A stretch of DNA of 64,000 nucleotides from contig NW_026570257.1 of NCBI RefSeq assembly GCF_019649055.1, positions 62,001-126,000 of the forward strand. Direction: 5' to 3'. A model generated the notes under the pieces. That model was not told the origin of the DNA. It worked only from the letters and a program-made list of their open reading frames with translations, and searched no databases. Positions within the stretch are counted from its first letter, which is position 1. Every line of letters starts with the position of its first letter. The translations under genes were made by a program, and so were the position numbers. Source of the DNA: Paramacrobiotus metropolitanus (taxonomy: Eukaryota > Tardigrada > Eutardigrada > Parachela > Macrobiotidae). This document shows, in pieces, positions 42,409 to 52,400 of this stretch.

Positions 42409-43725
42409 GATGGTACAGTGACTGAACCATCAGCATTAACCGCCGGACATGAGGATGGTGTGGAAGAGCCATCAACGGGAAAAAGTAAACCGTCCCGTCG
42501 AAAAGGGATGATAAATGTTGATGAGTTTGAAGCCATGTTAAAGAAGGCGGATTATTTATCCCCGCCTACAGTGCAGTGGTTTCTTCCCGAAGACGAAAAA
42601 GTTGGTGATTTTTGCAAAAAGTGGGAAATTGTTCTCCCACGTACTGGAGGATTAAGTCAAGAATGGGTAGAATATGACCTTAATGGTGGTAAGAAACCTG
42701 GAGGTTATGATCAGTGGATTCAGGCAGGAAGGAAGATTCCCGCCCGTAGAACGATCCATCTGACCCTGCATGATTACGATCAGCAGTATGGCACTGAACT
42801 GCATGAAAAATGGATGCAGTATCTTGCCAACAAAAAGCCTGATCAGTCTGCAGCAGGTAGCAGCAAAGTTCATCCAGGGTCGGATATGCAGCAAAGCGGC
42901 AGTCTGCAAGCTGTACTCAGTGAGGGCAATGCACTGTCCGCCAGTGACTCGAGTGGTACTGCGAAGGATACCGCGGTAACTCAACACTTGGACTTGACAG
43001 AAATGAATAAGGTTTTGGAGCAAATTAATAATGTTACAGATTATTCAGCTGTTGTTACTCGTGATGATGATGTTAGTGATATGGAACTGGCTGCTGTAGA
43101 GAACCAGCGTATTGAAGACGCTGATGTTCACTACAGTCAGAAAGTTGGGAAAGAAAGCGATGAGTCATCAACCGCTGCCGTGGTTGAACAGTTACGTAAA
43201 GAGCTGGACGCGGAAAAGTTGCGATATCATGCGCTGGTTTTGCAGCATGATGGTTTAGTGGATAAGCATAATGATCTAGTTGATAAATACGACGGTTTGG
43301 TTGATCGTCGTAATGAGTTGGCTGACCAGGTGAAGTTGCTTGGCATAATGCGTGCTCGAGACGCAAAGCTAATGCAGGACGCGTTCGAGCACGTAAACAA
43401 AGAAAGTGAAAAGTTACAACTGGAAAGACAAAAGTTTCAGTTAGAGAAGGAGCAGGCGCAAAAAAGTTTTCAACAAGGCACAGCTGCCTTGAATAAAAAG
43501 TATGCGAGTTTTTTGGCTGAGCAAACAGCATTTAATGTTGCTGTTGATAAGTGGAAAGTTGATCGGATTGATAGACGCCATTCAGTAAAAGATGACGATA
43601 TCTTTGTTCCGCATGTTGAAGTTGATCGGCGCAGCGCAGTAGCACAGGATATGGCTGAACCTGTACGAAAGCTGTATGTTCATAACAGTTTTATAGCTGT
43701 TCCAGAAGCTGAGATGATTTCTTAG
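42409..43725 (+). CDS. Retrotransposon ORF upstream of gag, coiled coil
   Basis: ATG at 42409, TAG at 43723-43725, 439 codons. The N-terminal part (about residues 20-140) looks globular with several Trp. The middle is Ser-rich and acidic. Residues about 260-400 form a long coiled coil with a run of heptad-like 'D-K-H/Y-D-G-L-V-D' repeats. No Gag, protease or polymerase motif is recognised. Most Ty3/gypsy elements have no ORF in this position. Its stop is two bases from the gag ATG (TAG-CG-ATG), which suggests termination-reinitiation. It could be a separate structural protein that helps packaging, but this is inference. Confidence 0.6.
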   Translation, partial: DGTVTEPSALTAGHEDGVEEPSTGKSKPSRRKGMINVDEFEAMLKKADYLSPPTVQWFLPEDEKVGDFCKKWEIVLPRTGGLSQEWVEYDLNGGKKPGGYDQWIQAGRKIPARRTIHLTLHDYDQQYGTELHEKWMQYLANKKPDQSAAGSSKVHPGSDMQQSGSLQAVLSEGNALSASDSSGTAKDTAVTQHLDLTEMNKVLEQINNVTDYSAVVTRDDDVSDMELAAVENQRIEDADVHYSQKVGKESDESSTAAVVEQLRKELDAEKLRYHALVLQHDGLVDKHNDLVDKYDGLVDRRNELADQVKLLGIMRARDAKLMQDAFEHVNKESEKLQLERQKFQLEKEQAQKSFQQGTAALNKKYASFLAEQTAFNVAVDKWKVDRIDRRHSVKDDDIFVPHVEVDRRSAVAQDMAEPVRKLYVHNSFIAVPEAEMIS

Positions 43726-43727
43726 CG

Positions 43728-45056
43728 ATGGCTCACAAGAAGCTTGAAGATTTTCTGGAAATGCGTGAGCGTGCTCACAATATGCAGGAATGTTTGGGTG
43801 AGTCGCGTAGTCCCTCACCAACGATTTCAGAAGTTAGCACAATTGCTTTGGCCAAGATGGAAGCTAAGGTTGCTGAACTTGATCGTCGTTTAAAGGAACA
43901 GGAAGCCAAGGGCGGTAGTACTGTTTCCGCACCATTTGATATGGATAAGTTTACTGATGCAATGAAAGGCGCATTCAGGACTGATACGATGTATCCTGAG
44001 AAATTTGACGGGAAGACAGATACGAATAAGGTTGAGCAGTTTATCCAGAGTGTGGATAACTGTAAAAACCACAACAGTTGGTCGGACAGTGACGTCATCA
44101 GTAAGTGCTTGTCGCGCTGCCTTACTGGTACGGCGCTTACCTGGTACTTGGATAAGTACGATTCTAATAAGAAACTGAAGTGGTCTGAATGGAAGAAGAT
44201 GATCCGAGAACATTTCTCAGATGAGAAGGATTTGATGGCCGTTCGTGATAAAATTGCTGATCGTCATTTTAGTAATGACTATACACCGAACTCGTATGTT
44301 GATTGGTTCACTACGTCGTTCAAGAAGTTAGATTTGAACGAATGTGAACGTGTGTATTATCTGAAGCAGGGATTGAAGAAGAACCGTTTCTTTTGGTTCA
44401 AGTATATAGAAGAGAAAAGAGTTGCTGATGTTGAAGAATTTTTGTCAGAATTGAAGCTGCAGTATAAACTGCGTAATAGTAACCCTATTTCTGGTTACTC
44501 TGATTCGAAACAGTTCGTTGGCAGGAAGCCAAGTGAGACAGATAGCAGTGCAGTTAAGGCTGCTAGTAATGAGGCGAAGAAGTCCGAAGGAAGTGCAGTT
44601 GATAATGGTAAGCAGGTGACCATTAATTACGCGAAGTGGTATTTCCCAGACGGACAACCGATTTGTTTTAAATGCCATGGTGCGCATGTGGGAAAGAAAT
44701 GCACCAGTACGGAACCTCGTAAGCCCGTGACAGCTGAACCACCGGATCAGGTGACTAAAGCTTACATGATGAAGAAGTCGATGGGAAAGCATCCCGAAAG
44801 TAATAGTTTGGGATTGTTTTTAATGCGCAAACCGGAAGTAAATTCTTTTACTGTGCAGTTTAATCGTGCACAAGAGTTTACTGCACGGAAGGAAACTTGC
44901 AGTGGGGGCGATGCCGCTCATGTTCAGTTCTGCTCGGTACGCCGTCCGACAGGGCACTCGCTTTGCAGTGGGGGCTCAAGCTCGTGTGGGTTGGCGGCGG
45001 AAGCAAAGTGGCAGTGCTTATGTAAAGCGTTTGAAGTTTCTGATCGAGAATCCTGA
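43728..45056 (+). CDS. gag: Gag protein of the LTR retrotransposon
   Basis: ATG at 43728. After a coiled-coil N-terminus comes a retrotransposon Gag domain (about residues 85-260) with the usual F-x-G...W-x-x-x-I/L...A-x-x-W pattern and a D-x-F-x-x-x-F-x-x-L-L-like core. At about residue 312 there is a zinc-knuckle-like C-F-K-C-x3-H-x4-C, one residue shorter between the second Cys and His than the standard CCHC. The last 60 or so codons, after the first GCAGTGGGGG copy at 44899, look out of place and overlap the integrase remnant in another frame. The true C-terminus was probably lost in the internal deletion. It forms virus-like particles in the cytoplasm. Confidence 0.8.
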   Translation: MAHKKLEDFLEMRERAHNMQECLGESRSPSPTISEVSTIALAKMEAKVAELDRRLKEQEAKGGSTVSAPFDMDKFTDAMKGAFRTDTMYPEKFDGKTDTNKVEQFIQSVDNCKNHNSWSDSDVISKCLSRCLTGTALTWYLDKYDSNKKLKWSEWKKMIREHFSDEKDLMAVRDKIADRHFSNDYTPNSYVDWFTTSFKKLDLNECERVYYLKQGLKKNRFFWFKYIEEKRVADVEEFLSELKLQYKLRNSNPISGYSDSKQFVGRKPSETDSSAVKAASNEAKKSEGSAVDNGKQVTINYAKWYFPDGQPICFKCHGAHVGKKCTSTEPRKPVTAEPPDQVTKAYMMKKSMGKHPESNSLGLFLMRKPEVNSFTVQFNRAQEFTARKETCSGGDAAHVQFCSVRRPTGHSLCSGGSSSCGLAAEAKWQCLCKAFEVSDRES

Positions 45057-45342
45057 GGCAGAGATGAGTCGGGATGAAAGAGAGATCGTGAAAGGATTTC
45101 ATGTTTATCATGGAATTGTGTACCGTAGCAAGGGCGGTAGGTACGGTAGACACCGAGTAGTCGTACCGGAAGCTAGCCGTCAGGACTTGTTACGAAACTG
45201 CCATGAAAGTTTTCATGCTGGTAATTTGCATGTTTACTGGTCAGTCCGTAAGTATGTTTTACGGAGTTATTACTGGCCTGGGATGAATGCTGAATTATGG
45301 AGGATGGAAACGGAATGCGAGCATTGTGTTGCTTATGACTGA
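44975..45342 (+). pseudogene. Integrase N-terminal zinc-domain remnant
   Basis: Frame open to 45342. It contains the R-Y-G-x-x-R-V-V-V-P lead-in and the H-x-S-x-H-A-G ... Y-Y-W-P-G-M ... C-E-x-C pattern of the integrase HHCC domain, then stops. No D-D-E core follows. It follows a GCAGTGGGGG word at 44965 and is the only surviving pol piece, so everything between gag and integrase was deleted. Confidence 0.8.
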
Positions 45343-46048
45343 AGTTCTGACTGCTACGTTGTGAGTCCTCTGTTTTATTGCCAGTGGTGTACTGACAGTG
45401 TAACTTGCTTCTACTCATAACCGCAGGATTTATCAGCAAAAAGGGGATGCTGATTGTTGAAATATCAGGAAGTTACAAAAACTGGTTGTGTGGGAAACAT
45501 AAGTACTCATTAATCGAGTACTGTGTTATGTGCCGTAGCCGCCGGTGTGGTAGTTACGTGTTCGAAACGCTGTGCTGCGGTGCAGTGTTTGATTTCTGTA
45601 AAAATGATTTTAAAGTCATTTTGATTCTGCAGTTGGAGCAGTAATTACGATTACCGTTTGATTTTGATAACTGGATGTTTATAATCCAGTTGAGATTTGA
45701 ATCCATCATCCGGGAATTCTTGGATGATACTGATTATGTTTTGTTTAATTTTTATGAAGAACCATGCAATCGTATCGGTTCTTGTGATCTGGTTGTGATT
45801 GACCGTGTTTGATCGTTTGACTGCAAGTGCAAACTTGCAGTGGGGGTAATTGCAGTTATTAGTGGAAATGTGGAAATTATGTATCCACTTTTTGGTGCAC
45901 TGAAGATGCTGATGGATAAACGGTATCCATCCGTTCTGATCTGTGTTTTTTGATTTGCTGCGGCCAGTGTTATCAGAATGGTTGACATTTCTGGTGTGCT
46001 TGGCCTGTTCGATTCTGGATCCTCGAGCTCTTCGGAGGGAGAGGATAG
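45343..46048. other. Non-coding 3' part of the retrotransposon
   Basis: No coherent ORF; probably decayed pol 3' sequence. It carries another GCAGTGGGGG copy at 45837-45846. Confidence 0.6.
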
Positions 46049-46291
46049 ATGAAAACCTCACCTGGATACGAAACGTTTGGATGGATGGACGATGAAACTG
46101 GACGCGCGTGGTGGAACGAGGAACTTTGGAGGACTTGGACGGAATACCAACTTCATCAACTTGGACCTCCACTGGAACCCCCGTCACACCCCGGAGTCCA
46201 CGCGCGAATGATGAAACGGATCCCCCAGGATTACGGTACTTTCCTGGATTTCGAGTTTTCTTTGATTTTGTTGTTTGTTTGTTTGCTTTGA
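46049..46291 (+). pseudogene. Short ORF before the 3' LTR, probable pol tail
   Basis: ATG at 46049, 80 codons, Trp- and Pro-rich, ending in a hydrophobic stretch. Position suggests the C-terminal end of the lost polyprotein or a small accessory product. No domain recognised. Confidence 0.35.
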
Positions 46292-46314
46292 TTAACGCGG
46301 ACGTTAATTCTGTA

Positions 46315-46324
46315 GCAGTGGGGG
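46315..46324 (+). promoter_or_regulatory. Polypurine tract
   Basis: GCAGTGGGGG abuts the 3' LTR at 46325. The same ten bases recur at 44899, 44965 and 45837 inside the element. Confidence 0.75.
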
Positions 46325-46783
46325 TAACGCGCTATGCGTAGTTTGCTCGTATTAAGTACGTGGTATGACGTACGTGTTGTCTGTTCCGTTACGTACGACG
46401 TGCTGTTCTTATCTAACGCATTTGGATCGCTAATTGCATCCACGATTCTGGTTTAACTAATCAGTCTGAAGTTTCTAACTTCAACTAAATCTGTGAGCTT
46501 GTTTCTAGCTGAAAGGTCGTGTGACTCTAGGTTAGAAGGAAGTTCATATCTCGTTCTGTTCTGTTCTGTTTGCTTGTTCGTTCGGTTTGGTGATTAAACA
46601 TTTGGGAAGTTCCTGAGTGTTTCGGTTTCGGTAACTTTCGTTAGGCACAGCAATCCGCTCGTACCTAGCGGAAGTAGGCAATAGTACCACTTACGGAGTC
46701 CAGAGCATATTCCCACTCTACCGATTGCGTAGGTTTGGTCATCTAGTGCGGTTGTCGCGGTGCGACTTCCGCATAGCATGTCA
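46325..46783 (+). repeat. 3' LTR
   Basis: 459 bp, colinear with 41576-42034. Followed by ATAG, the probable target duplication. Confidence 0.9.
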
Positions 46784-47056
46784 ATAGATTGGGTACGTCA
46801 CCCGCCAGCCACGGGATAACTTCTTTTGGAATAACCAGCTTTTCCAGCATTGCATGTGCACTCGAGTTGTTGCATGTTAACCGTATTACAAGACCGCTAT
46901 GATAGTCGATCTCCTTGTGCCGCTCTAGCCTGTACAGAAGCAGTAAAGGTCACTATCCTCCGCATCCCTAAGCTACCTGATTAAGCCACGTAACAATCGC
47001 TAGGGCTGATGCTCTGAGCACGGTCATTCCTATCTTACTGCATTTCCTATGTTATA
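46784..47056. other. Intergenic DNA
   Basis: Nothing assignable between the LTR and the next inverted-repeat element. Confidence 0.5.
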
Positions 47057-48011
47057 CCGGGTGGCCGAACAAAATGGACCTCTCCGTGTTCGCTTTGCCT
47101 CTCGCAAACTATTTGCCGTACAATAAACTGTTTAGACTCGTTATGAGCTACTAAAAGCAACAAAACGTTTTTCAAAAAAATTGAAAGTTCCTCGCTGGCA
47201 ATAGCGCCATTTGAAAACGCGTAGAAATTTTTCTTGTTCCAGCTCGCAAAGTGAAAAATTTCGTGCTACTCTTTTTTCGTGAGTGATATTTTAAGTTTTT
47301 AAATTGTTTTATTTAGAGACGGACATCCTCTTTCAATAGGCAAAACATTGTTGGCATGGTGCATGCGCTGGATGAACCGTGCACTAAATGAACTAAATGA
47401 ACCGTTTTGACTTTTCGAAAAAATCGCAGATTTATTACCCTGGTTTTTTAGGTATTTTAGTTACAATTTTTTTGCTCGTGACAGGGTGCACTGAAAAACG
47501 CCGGTTTACTGGCAACTGTAGGTGAATGATTGCCCTTTGAAACAGCGGTTTGAACCCGGACTGTTTTCGAAGCGATGGTTTGAAAATTGTTTACAAAGGA
47601 CCTGCTACCCGGTTTCATGAGGATCAAATGTGGGGCGTGTCACATCGTTCGCTCCCTGGCCAGACAGGGTCACTAGAATGGCGTTATTTTGTACAACGAA
47701 AAAACCAAAAACCGGATCCTCTTTCCGGAACAGTAACGTGATTATCAGTAATGCACTTAGTTGAATATCTACAATTTTAATTTAAAAATTGGCAATTTTG
47801 AATTTCTGTTTCCAGGACAGCATTTAAGTCTACCCATTTTAGAAAAATAATTCAGAAAAAAAACCAGATATGTTTACAAAAATGGTTTGACATAACTTTT
47901 ACGTGCTATCGGCATTGCTCTTTTGAATGAAACTGACATCATCTCAATCAAGCACTGTGCAGACCCAGCGCACCGCAGTAAAACAGAGGGCCATTTTGTT
48001 CAGCCACCCGG
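47057..48011. mobile_element. TA-flanked inverted-repeat element (Tc1/mariner-like, non-autonomous)
   Basis: Ends are 26-bp inverted repeats starting CCGGGTGGCCGAACAAAATGG (left) and matching the right end with two mismatches. TA flanks both sides (47055-47056 and 48012-48013). The 955-bp interior has only short ORFs (for example 47550-47741) with no D-D-E motif, so it cannot move by itself. Superfamily inferred from the TA target and inverted repeats. Confidence 0.7.
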
Positions 48012-48013
48012 TA

Positions 48014-49020
48014 TGTACACCCCGTTCACGCCAAGTTGGCGGTGTGTCATTTTAATTTTCTCCCCAATCGTGCAGCGTATGTTTTGCCAATCTTTTTAAA
48101 GTTTACAGTGTAGTTTTCTTTTGCGCATTTATTGAGCAAAAACGTAATGGATTTGCGATTGCGGTCTCGCGATGAACAGCTTCCGAAGCGGAAGCACCGA
48201 TGGACCAAGTCACTGAAGTGCAAAAAACAATTTAATTCAGCCAGAAATGCAGAAACGGCTTTGGGCGCTTTGAATTGAGGTCAGTTTGAGGACCCAAAGA
48301 GAGTGCTTTATGAACAGAAACTGAAAGGCAACGGCTAGACCAAACCTGCAAACCGCCGAGGAGAGCAAAATCGTTTTTTAGCAAAAACAAAGCGCTCGTT
48401 GAAAAAAGGTATGGTGTTGATGTTGAGTACCACCATCGAGTAGTGAAGTTGCTTGCGGATTGCGGTCTTATTTGACTTTTTGGTCATTTCTAGTATCCTG
48501 GGCGCTAGTATTGCATTACGTACTCATTTTACGATGGCTACGTTTGCCCGGTTCTTTCTCTAGATACATACATACCTAGGTGTCCTGGTAGTGCGCTCGT
48601 GCAGTGCGGTGCTAGAAATGTGCTTAAAAAATCCATGTACACACGTTGTAGTACATCGTACTAGTATAATACAGTATTTAATTCGCGTGAAAGCTAAATT
48701 TTAGTATTTATAATAGATAGTTCCAATATAATAATTACAAGAAACAGCCTCGGCTTCGCCTCCGCGTTTCTTGTGGTCCACGGACCAGGGCCACTTTATT
48801 CAATTTTGAATGAATATTTATTGGTATACATCTACATTTCGTCGAAAAATGATCGATAGGTACATCACAATAGGGCAAAAGCTCGGATTTTATATAAGAA
48901 TAACTTCATGATTCTCTCCAGGTCGGAAGCATTCCCTTTGGCTGTACAGAAAATTTTTGTTATATCCTCTACCCGAAAAGAAACCCGAAATCTCACTGTC
49001 TATAAGGTACTAAATCTGAA
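48014..49020. other. Intergenic, possible decayed coding remnant
   Basis: From the ATG at 48148 about 43 codons are rich in Lys/Arg and then a stop occurs; following text keeps codon-like character for about 100 bases in broken frames. It may be a transposase or duplicated-gene remnant. Nothing certain. Confidence 0.3.
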
Positions 49021-50185
49021 ATAGTGCAAGTGCACTGGACACTATCACTACTCTAGTTCGGTAACTCGGTCACTTCGCAGTTACAGTTCCGGTAGCTCGG
49101 TCATTTGTTGACCTAACGGGCTCTGTGAACTGGACTCTAGTGATAGCTCGGTCACCTTCTCACCTAACGGGTTCTGTGCACTGGGTAGTACCTATCGGGA
49201 TAGTTGACCTAACGGGTTTTGGGAACTGGACAGTAGTCTCAGCTCGGTCACCCGCTCACCTAACGGGCTCTGTGAACTGGACGGTAGTGTCAGCTCGGTC
49301 ATTCGTTCAGTTGACAGATTCTGTGCTCTGGGCAGTACCGGTAGCTTCAGAAGCAGCTTCTGCTTTGCCTCTGCTTTTCTTTTGGTCCACTGCCAGTCTA
49401 TTTCAATAATTTCCATAGGTTTATTTTTAAAATCTTATTTCGCCAAACAGCAGGAAAACGCAAATTAGGTATTAAATTCGGTTTATCGTTTTTGAGTCTG
49501 GAAGACATTCATTCTGGTTTTTAGATCTACGAATAATTTATTTTGAATCCGCGAAACGAACTTACCCCTGTCTTCCACGCACTAATCTACAAACTCCCAG
49601 AACATTTGCACTGGACATAGTTCAGTCACTCACTGACAATTCGGTTACTCCCTAACCTAGCGGGCTCTGGTAACCGGACATCCGTTGACGTGGTAGTTCG
49701 GTCGCTCGTTCACCAAAGGGTCTTGTTAACCGTGGTTCGGTCTTGTTAACCGTGTTAACCGGGTCTTGTTAACCGCCCTTTGCACCGGACAGTAGTGGTA
49801 GCTCGTTCACTCGTTCCGTAATGGGCTTTGTGCACTGGACGGTAGTGACAGCTCGTTTACTCGTTCCCTAACGGGCTTGCACACTGGATAGTAGTGACCG
49901 CTCGGTCACCCGTTCACCTAACGAGCTCTGTGCCCTGGACAGTAGTGACAGCTCAGTTAATCGCTCGCTTCACGAGTTCTTTGCACGGGACAGTAGTGAC
50001 CGCTCGGTCACCCGCACACCTACCGAACTATAGTGGTCACTTACTGGCTTAGCGGGCTATGTCAACTAGACTATAGTGGTATTGCGGTCACTCGCTGAAC
50101 TAACAGGTGTGTCACCGTGTGTGCACCGAACAGTGGCGGTAGTTCGATCACTGATTGAACAGATAGTCATGGTCGTGACTAGTGA
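49021..50185. repeat. Degenerate minisatellite, unit about 60 bp
   Basis: Repeats of a unit built from GGACAGTAGTGACAGCTCGGTCAC, then TCGTTCACCTAACGGGCTCTGTGCACT, with many variants. Dense at 49021-49345 and 49610-50185, with about 250 bases of unrelated AT-rich sequence between. At least 15 recognisable units. The ORFs running through (for example 49125-49409) are only the repeat read in frame. Confidence 0.8.
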
Positions 50186-51002
50186 TAGTGTAGCGATAGC
50201 TGCTCGGCCGGCACTCGTGCAGAAATTGTCCTTGATGACAACGTTACATACAGATACGTAGTTGTTATTGCCGTAATAATGGTCTGGTAATTAAATTCAT
50301 TGGATACATAATTTAATCAGTAGAGCAGACTTTCATTTTTTATCTACATTTTAGTTGGTTTACGTGGCAACATTGCCTGGTTAAAAAGACCACGATGATA
50401 ATTATTATTATATAATAATTTAGTTGCATATGGTGAAGGTAGTCAAAACTCTTCCGCTTTGGCGTTCGAAGCGGGAGAGGTTTAAAAAGAAACGAATACT
50501 ATCTGGCCGGGTTTTCGACTACGGGCTTTCAGAATATAATACTGGTTTGGGTCAGTCTTTTCTGGTTTACCGGCTCTGGTGTATCCCATTCGTGGCAATA
50601 TAGATCTGAATCTTGATAATTGTAGGGTGTGTATAAGTATGCATTATGCTGTTTCGAAAGCGAGTGCAGCATAAGATAAATACACCGAATAATACTTTCA
50701 TACCATGTACTTTCTCAATTTTCAAGATCTAGCTGTTTTGTTTATTAATTTGCAACAGGAAGGTATTTCAAGTTTCAGGCGATCGAATTAGCAGGAAAAA
50801 CAGATGCGTTTCACACTGTCTTAGTACTTACATCGAAGAGTAGTACAGTAATCAGTCACACTGCTGTGCCAGGTACGCAGGTAATCTATAATTCTATACT
50901 ATGGTTTATGAAACAATACACGCCCTGTGGACGTTGGCTGCCGTAGACTGGTTGTAATGCAAAGTCATTCTGAGGCGTTAACGTCGTCAACTGCAGTTCG
51001 GT
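50186..51002. other. Intergenic DNA
   Basis: No gene recognised. 50880-50928 is a direct repeat of 51853-51900 on the other side of the NYN gene's last exon. Confidence 0.5.
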
Positions 51003-52400
51003 CTACCGTGGGAACAAACTATCGAAATGTCCTGATTCGTCTAATTCTTCGTTGTTTCCATCGCTTCGCTGAGTACGGTTAACAGAATTTCGCTGTCGCG
51101 TGCTCGAGTCGGCGAACGGGTCCAGGTCATGAACTCCCTCCCTGGCAAAGACCGCCACATCGTTTACCGGGAAATCACTGTCCGTTCCTTGTCCAGCCCG
51201 AATGACCTCTTCATACAGGTAGATATTTAATCTTCTGCCTCGTCCTCCGTTTTCGCGTCGCACATTGCGACAGAATCCCGTAATCTGCTGCAGCTGCTGC
51301 CGAGCACGGCGAACGATGACGATAAGGTCAAACGCGGCGTTGAAGGAGCTGACCCTGTCAATGAGCCCTCTGTCGCCAGTGCTTAAATACACTGTGATCT
51401 TCTCGCCTTTTCGCATCGAGTTCATGAGCGCTTGAACCAGCCGAACAATTTCATCATCACACACATCTCTTGCGCTGGACGGCGGGAGGTCAATAAGCTG
51501 TACCTGTAAAAAAAAGGTTTGTTTTTCTTTTACAGTACTGTGTCCTAACCCTGAACTTGAAGGAAATTTGTACAGTGCAGCCACATGCACTTGTACGACC
51601 GCATTCACCATTCACATACACGGCTTGCAGCTAGTGCATGTTAGAACGTGAATCGGCTGAACGTTTATCCGGCTATACGGCACCGCGCCGCTCATAGCGT
51701 ACAAATTTCCTTCAAGTGCAGGGTTAGTGTACAGTACGCATTCTTTACAATATCCTTTGGTGTTTTTTGCGTTATAAAACGCAAAATATATATATATTGT
51801 TCTAACTGTATATATACAGTTAGTTTTCCGTGGCGAAATGTCGCGGTGCCCACAGGTAATCTATAATTCTATACTACGGTTTATGAAACAATACACGTGT
51901 CCTAACTGTATATATAGTATACAGTTATAACAATATGAAGCAAAATGCAGGTGTTCAAGTAAAGACGGTGCGTGTGAGGCTCCGGCGTGCTATGCATGCG
52001 GCGCATAAGCCGTTTTCTAAGCAAAGATCGAAAAGCCAGTTTTTCCTGTGGCCTTAATTTGCCATTAAAATTCTGGTTGAATGGCTTATTAGTCTTAGTA
52101 TCGAATGGAAGAATACTAGTATTTAAACTGCATACTGACCCCATTAGCAACAAGCTGATCTTTGCAGAACTGTGGTGTTGTTTCTCGTAAACCATTTGCC
52201 ATACGAGCCACAATAACAAACGTCTTGATGACATTGTCGGTCTGGAGATTTTCATCCTGAAAGTGGTTGGTGTGCGTCAGTTTCTGCAGGCCACGTACCG
52301 CATCACGGGCGTCTGCCACCGCGCTGGCCTTGCGGATGGGGATGTTCTCGATGTCCCAAAAGATTCCCGCATACGCGGTTCCCGGCATTTGTGCTGACAT
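51003..52400 (-). CDS. NYN-domain (PIN-like RNase fold) protein, two exons
   Basis: NYN domains are PIN-like folds, often endoribonucleases, as in MARF1. Exon 1 is 52400-52140: ATG, then F-W-D-I-E-N-I-P, the first strand with the catalytic-type Asp, at about residues 14-21. The donor is GGG|GTCAG. Exon 2 is 51502-51003: V-Q-L-I-D-L-P-P-S-S-A-R-D-V-x-D-D with further acidic residues, then Y-L-S-T-G-D, the C-terminal catalytic-type Asp strand. The acidic set needed for metal binding is therefore present. The C-terminus is acidic and disordered with no LOTUS or RRM domain, so it is much shorter than MARF1 (about 253 residues). The intron is 637 bases and contains an inverted repeat. Confidence 0.7.
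51538..51735. repeat. Inverted repeat in the NYN intron
   Basis: About 29 bases at 51543-51576 (CTAACCCTGAACTTGAAGG...) are the inverse complement of 51698-51728 with one or two differences. Nearby 51800-51826 is another palindrome (CTAACTGTATATATACAGTTAG-like). Probably remains of a foldback element. Confidence 0.7.

Larger units (their letters stand above)
41576..46783 (+). mobile_element. Non-autonomous Ty3/gypsy-like LTR retrotransposon
   Basis: Two 459-bp LTRs flank about 4.3 kb. It is flanked by a short duplication, ATAG or AATAG (41571-41575 and from 46783). It has a tRNA primer site, an extra ORF, a gag ORF, an integrase zinc-domain remnant and a polypurine tract. Reverse transcriptase, RNase H, protease and the integrase core are absent, so it depends on another element. 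The LTRs differ at about 8 of 459 positions, which indicates a fairly recent insertion. Confidence 0.9.

Noticed and set aside
48148-48290. Lys/Arg-rich reading that recalls a DNA-binding N-terminus of a transposase
   Set aside because: Stops after about 43 codons and no catalytic motif follows, so it is noted only as a possible remnant.
49125-49409. 94-codon ORF with repeated W-T-V-V-S-A-R-S motifs
   Set aside because: It is the minisatellite translated in one frame.
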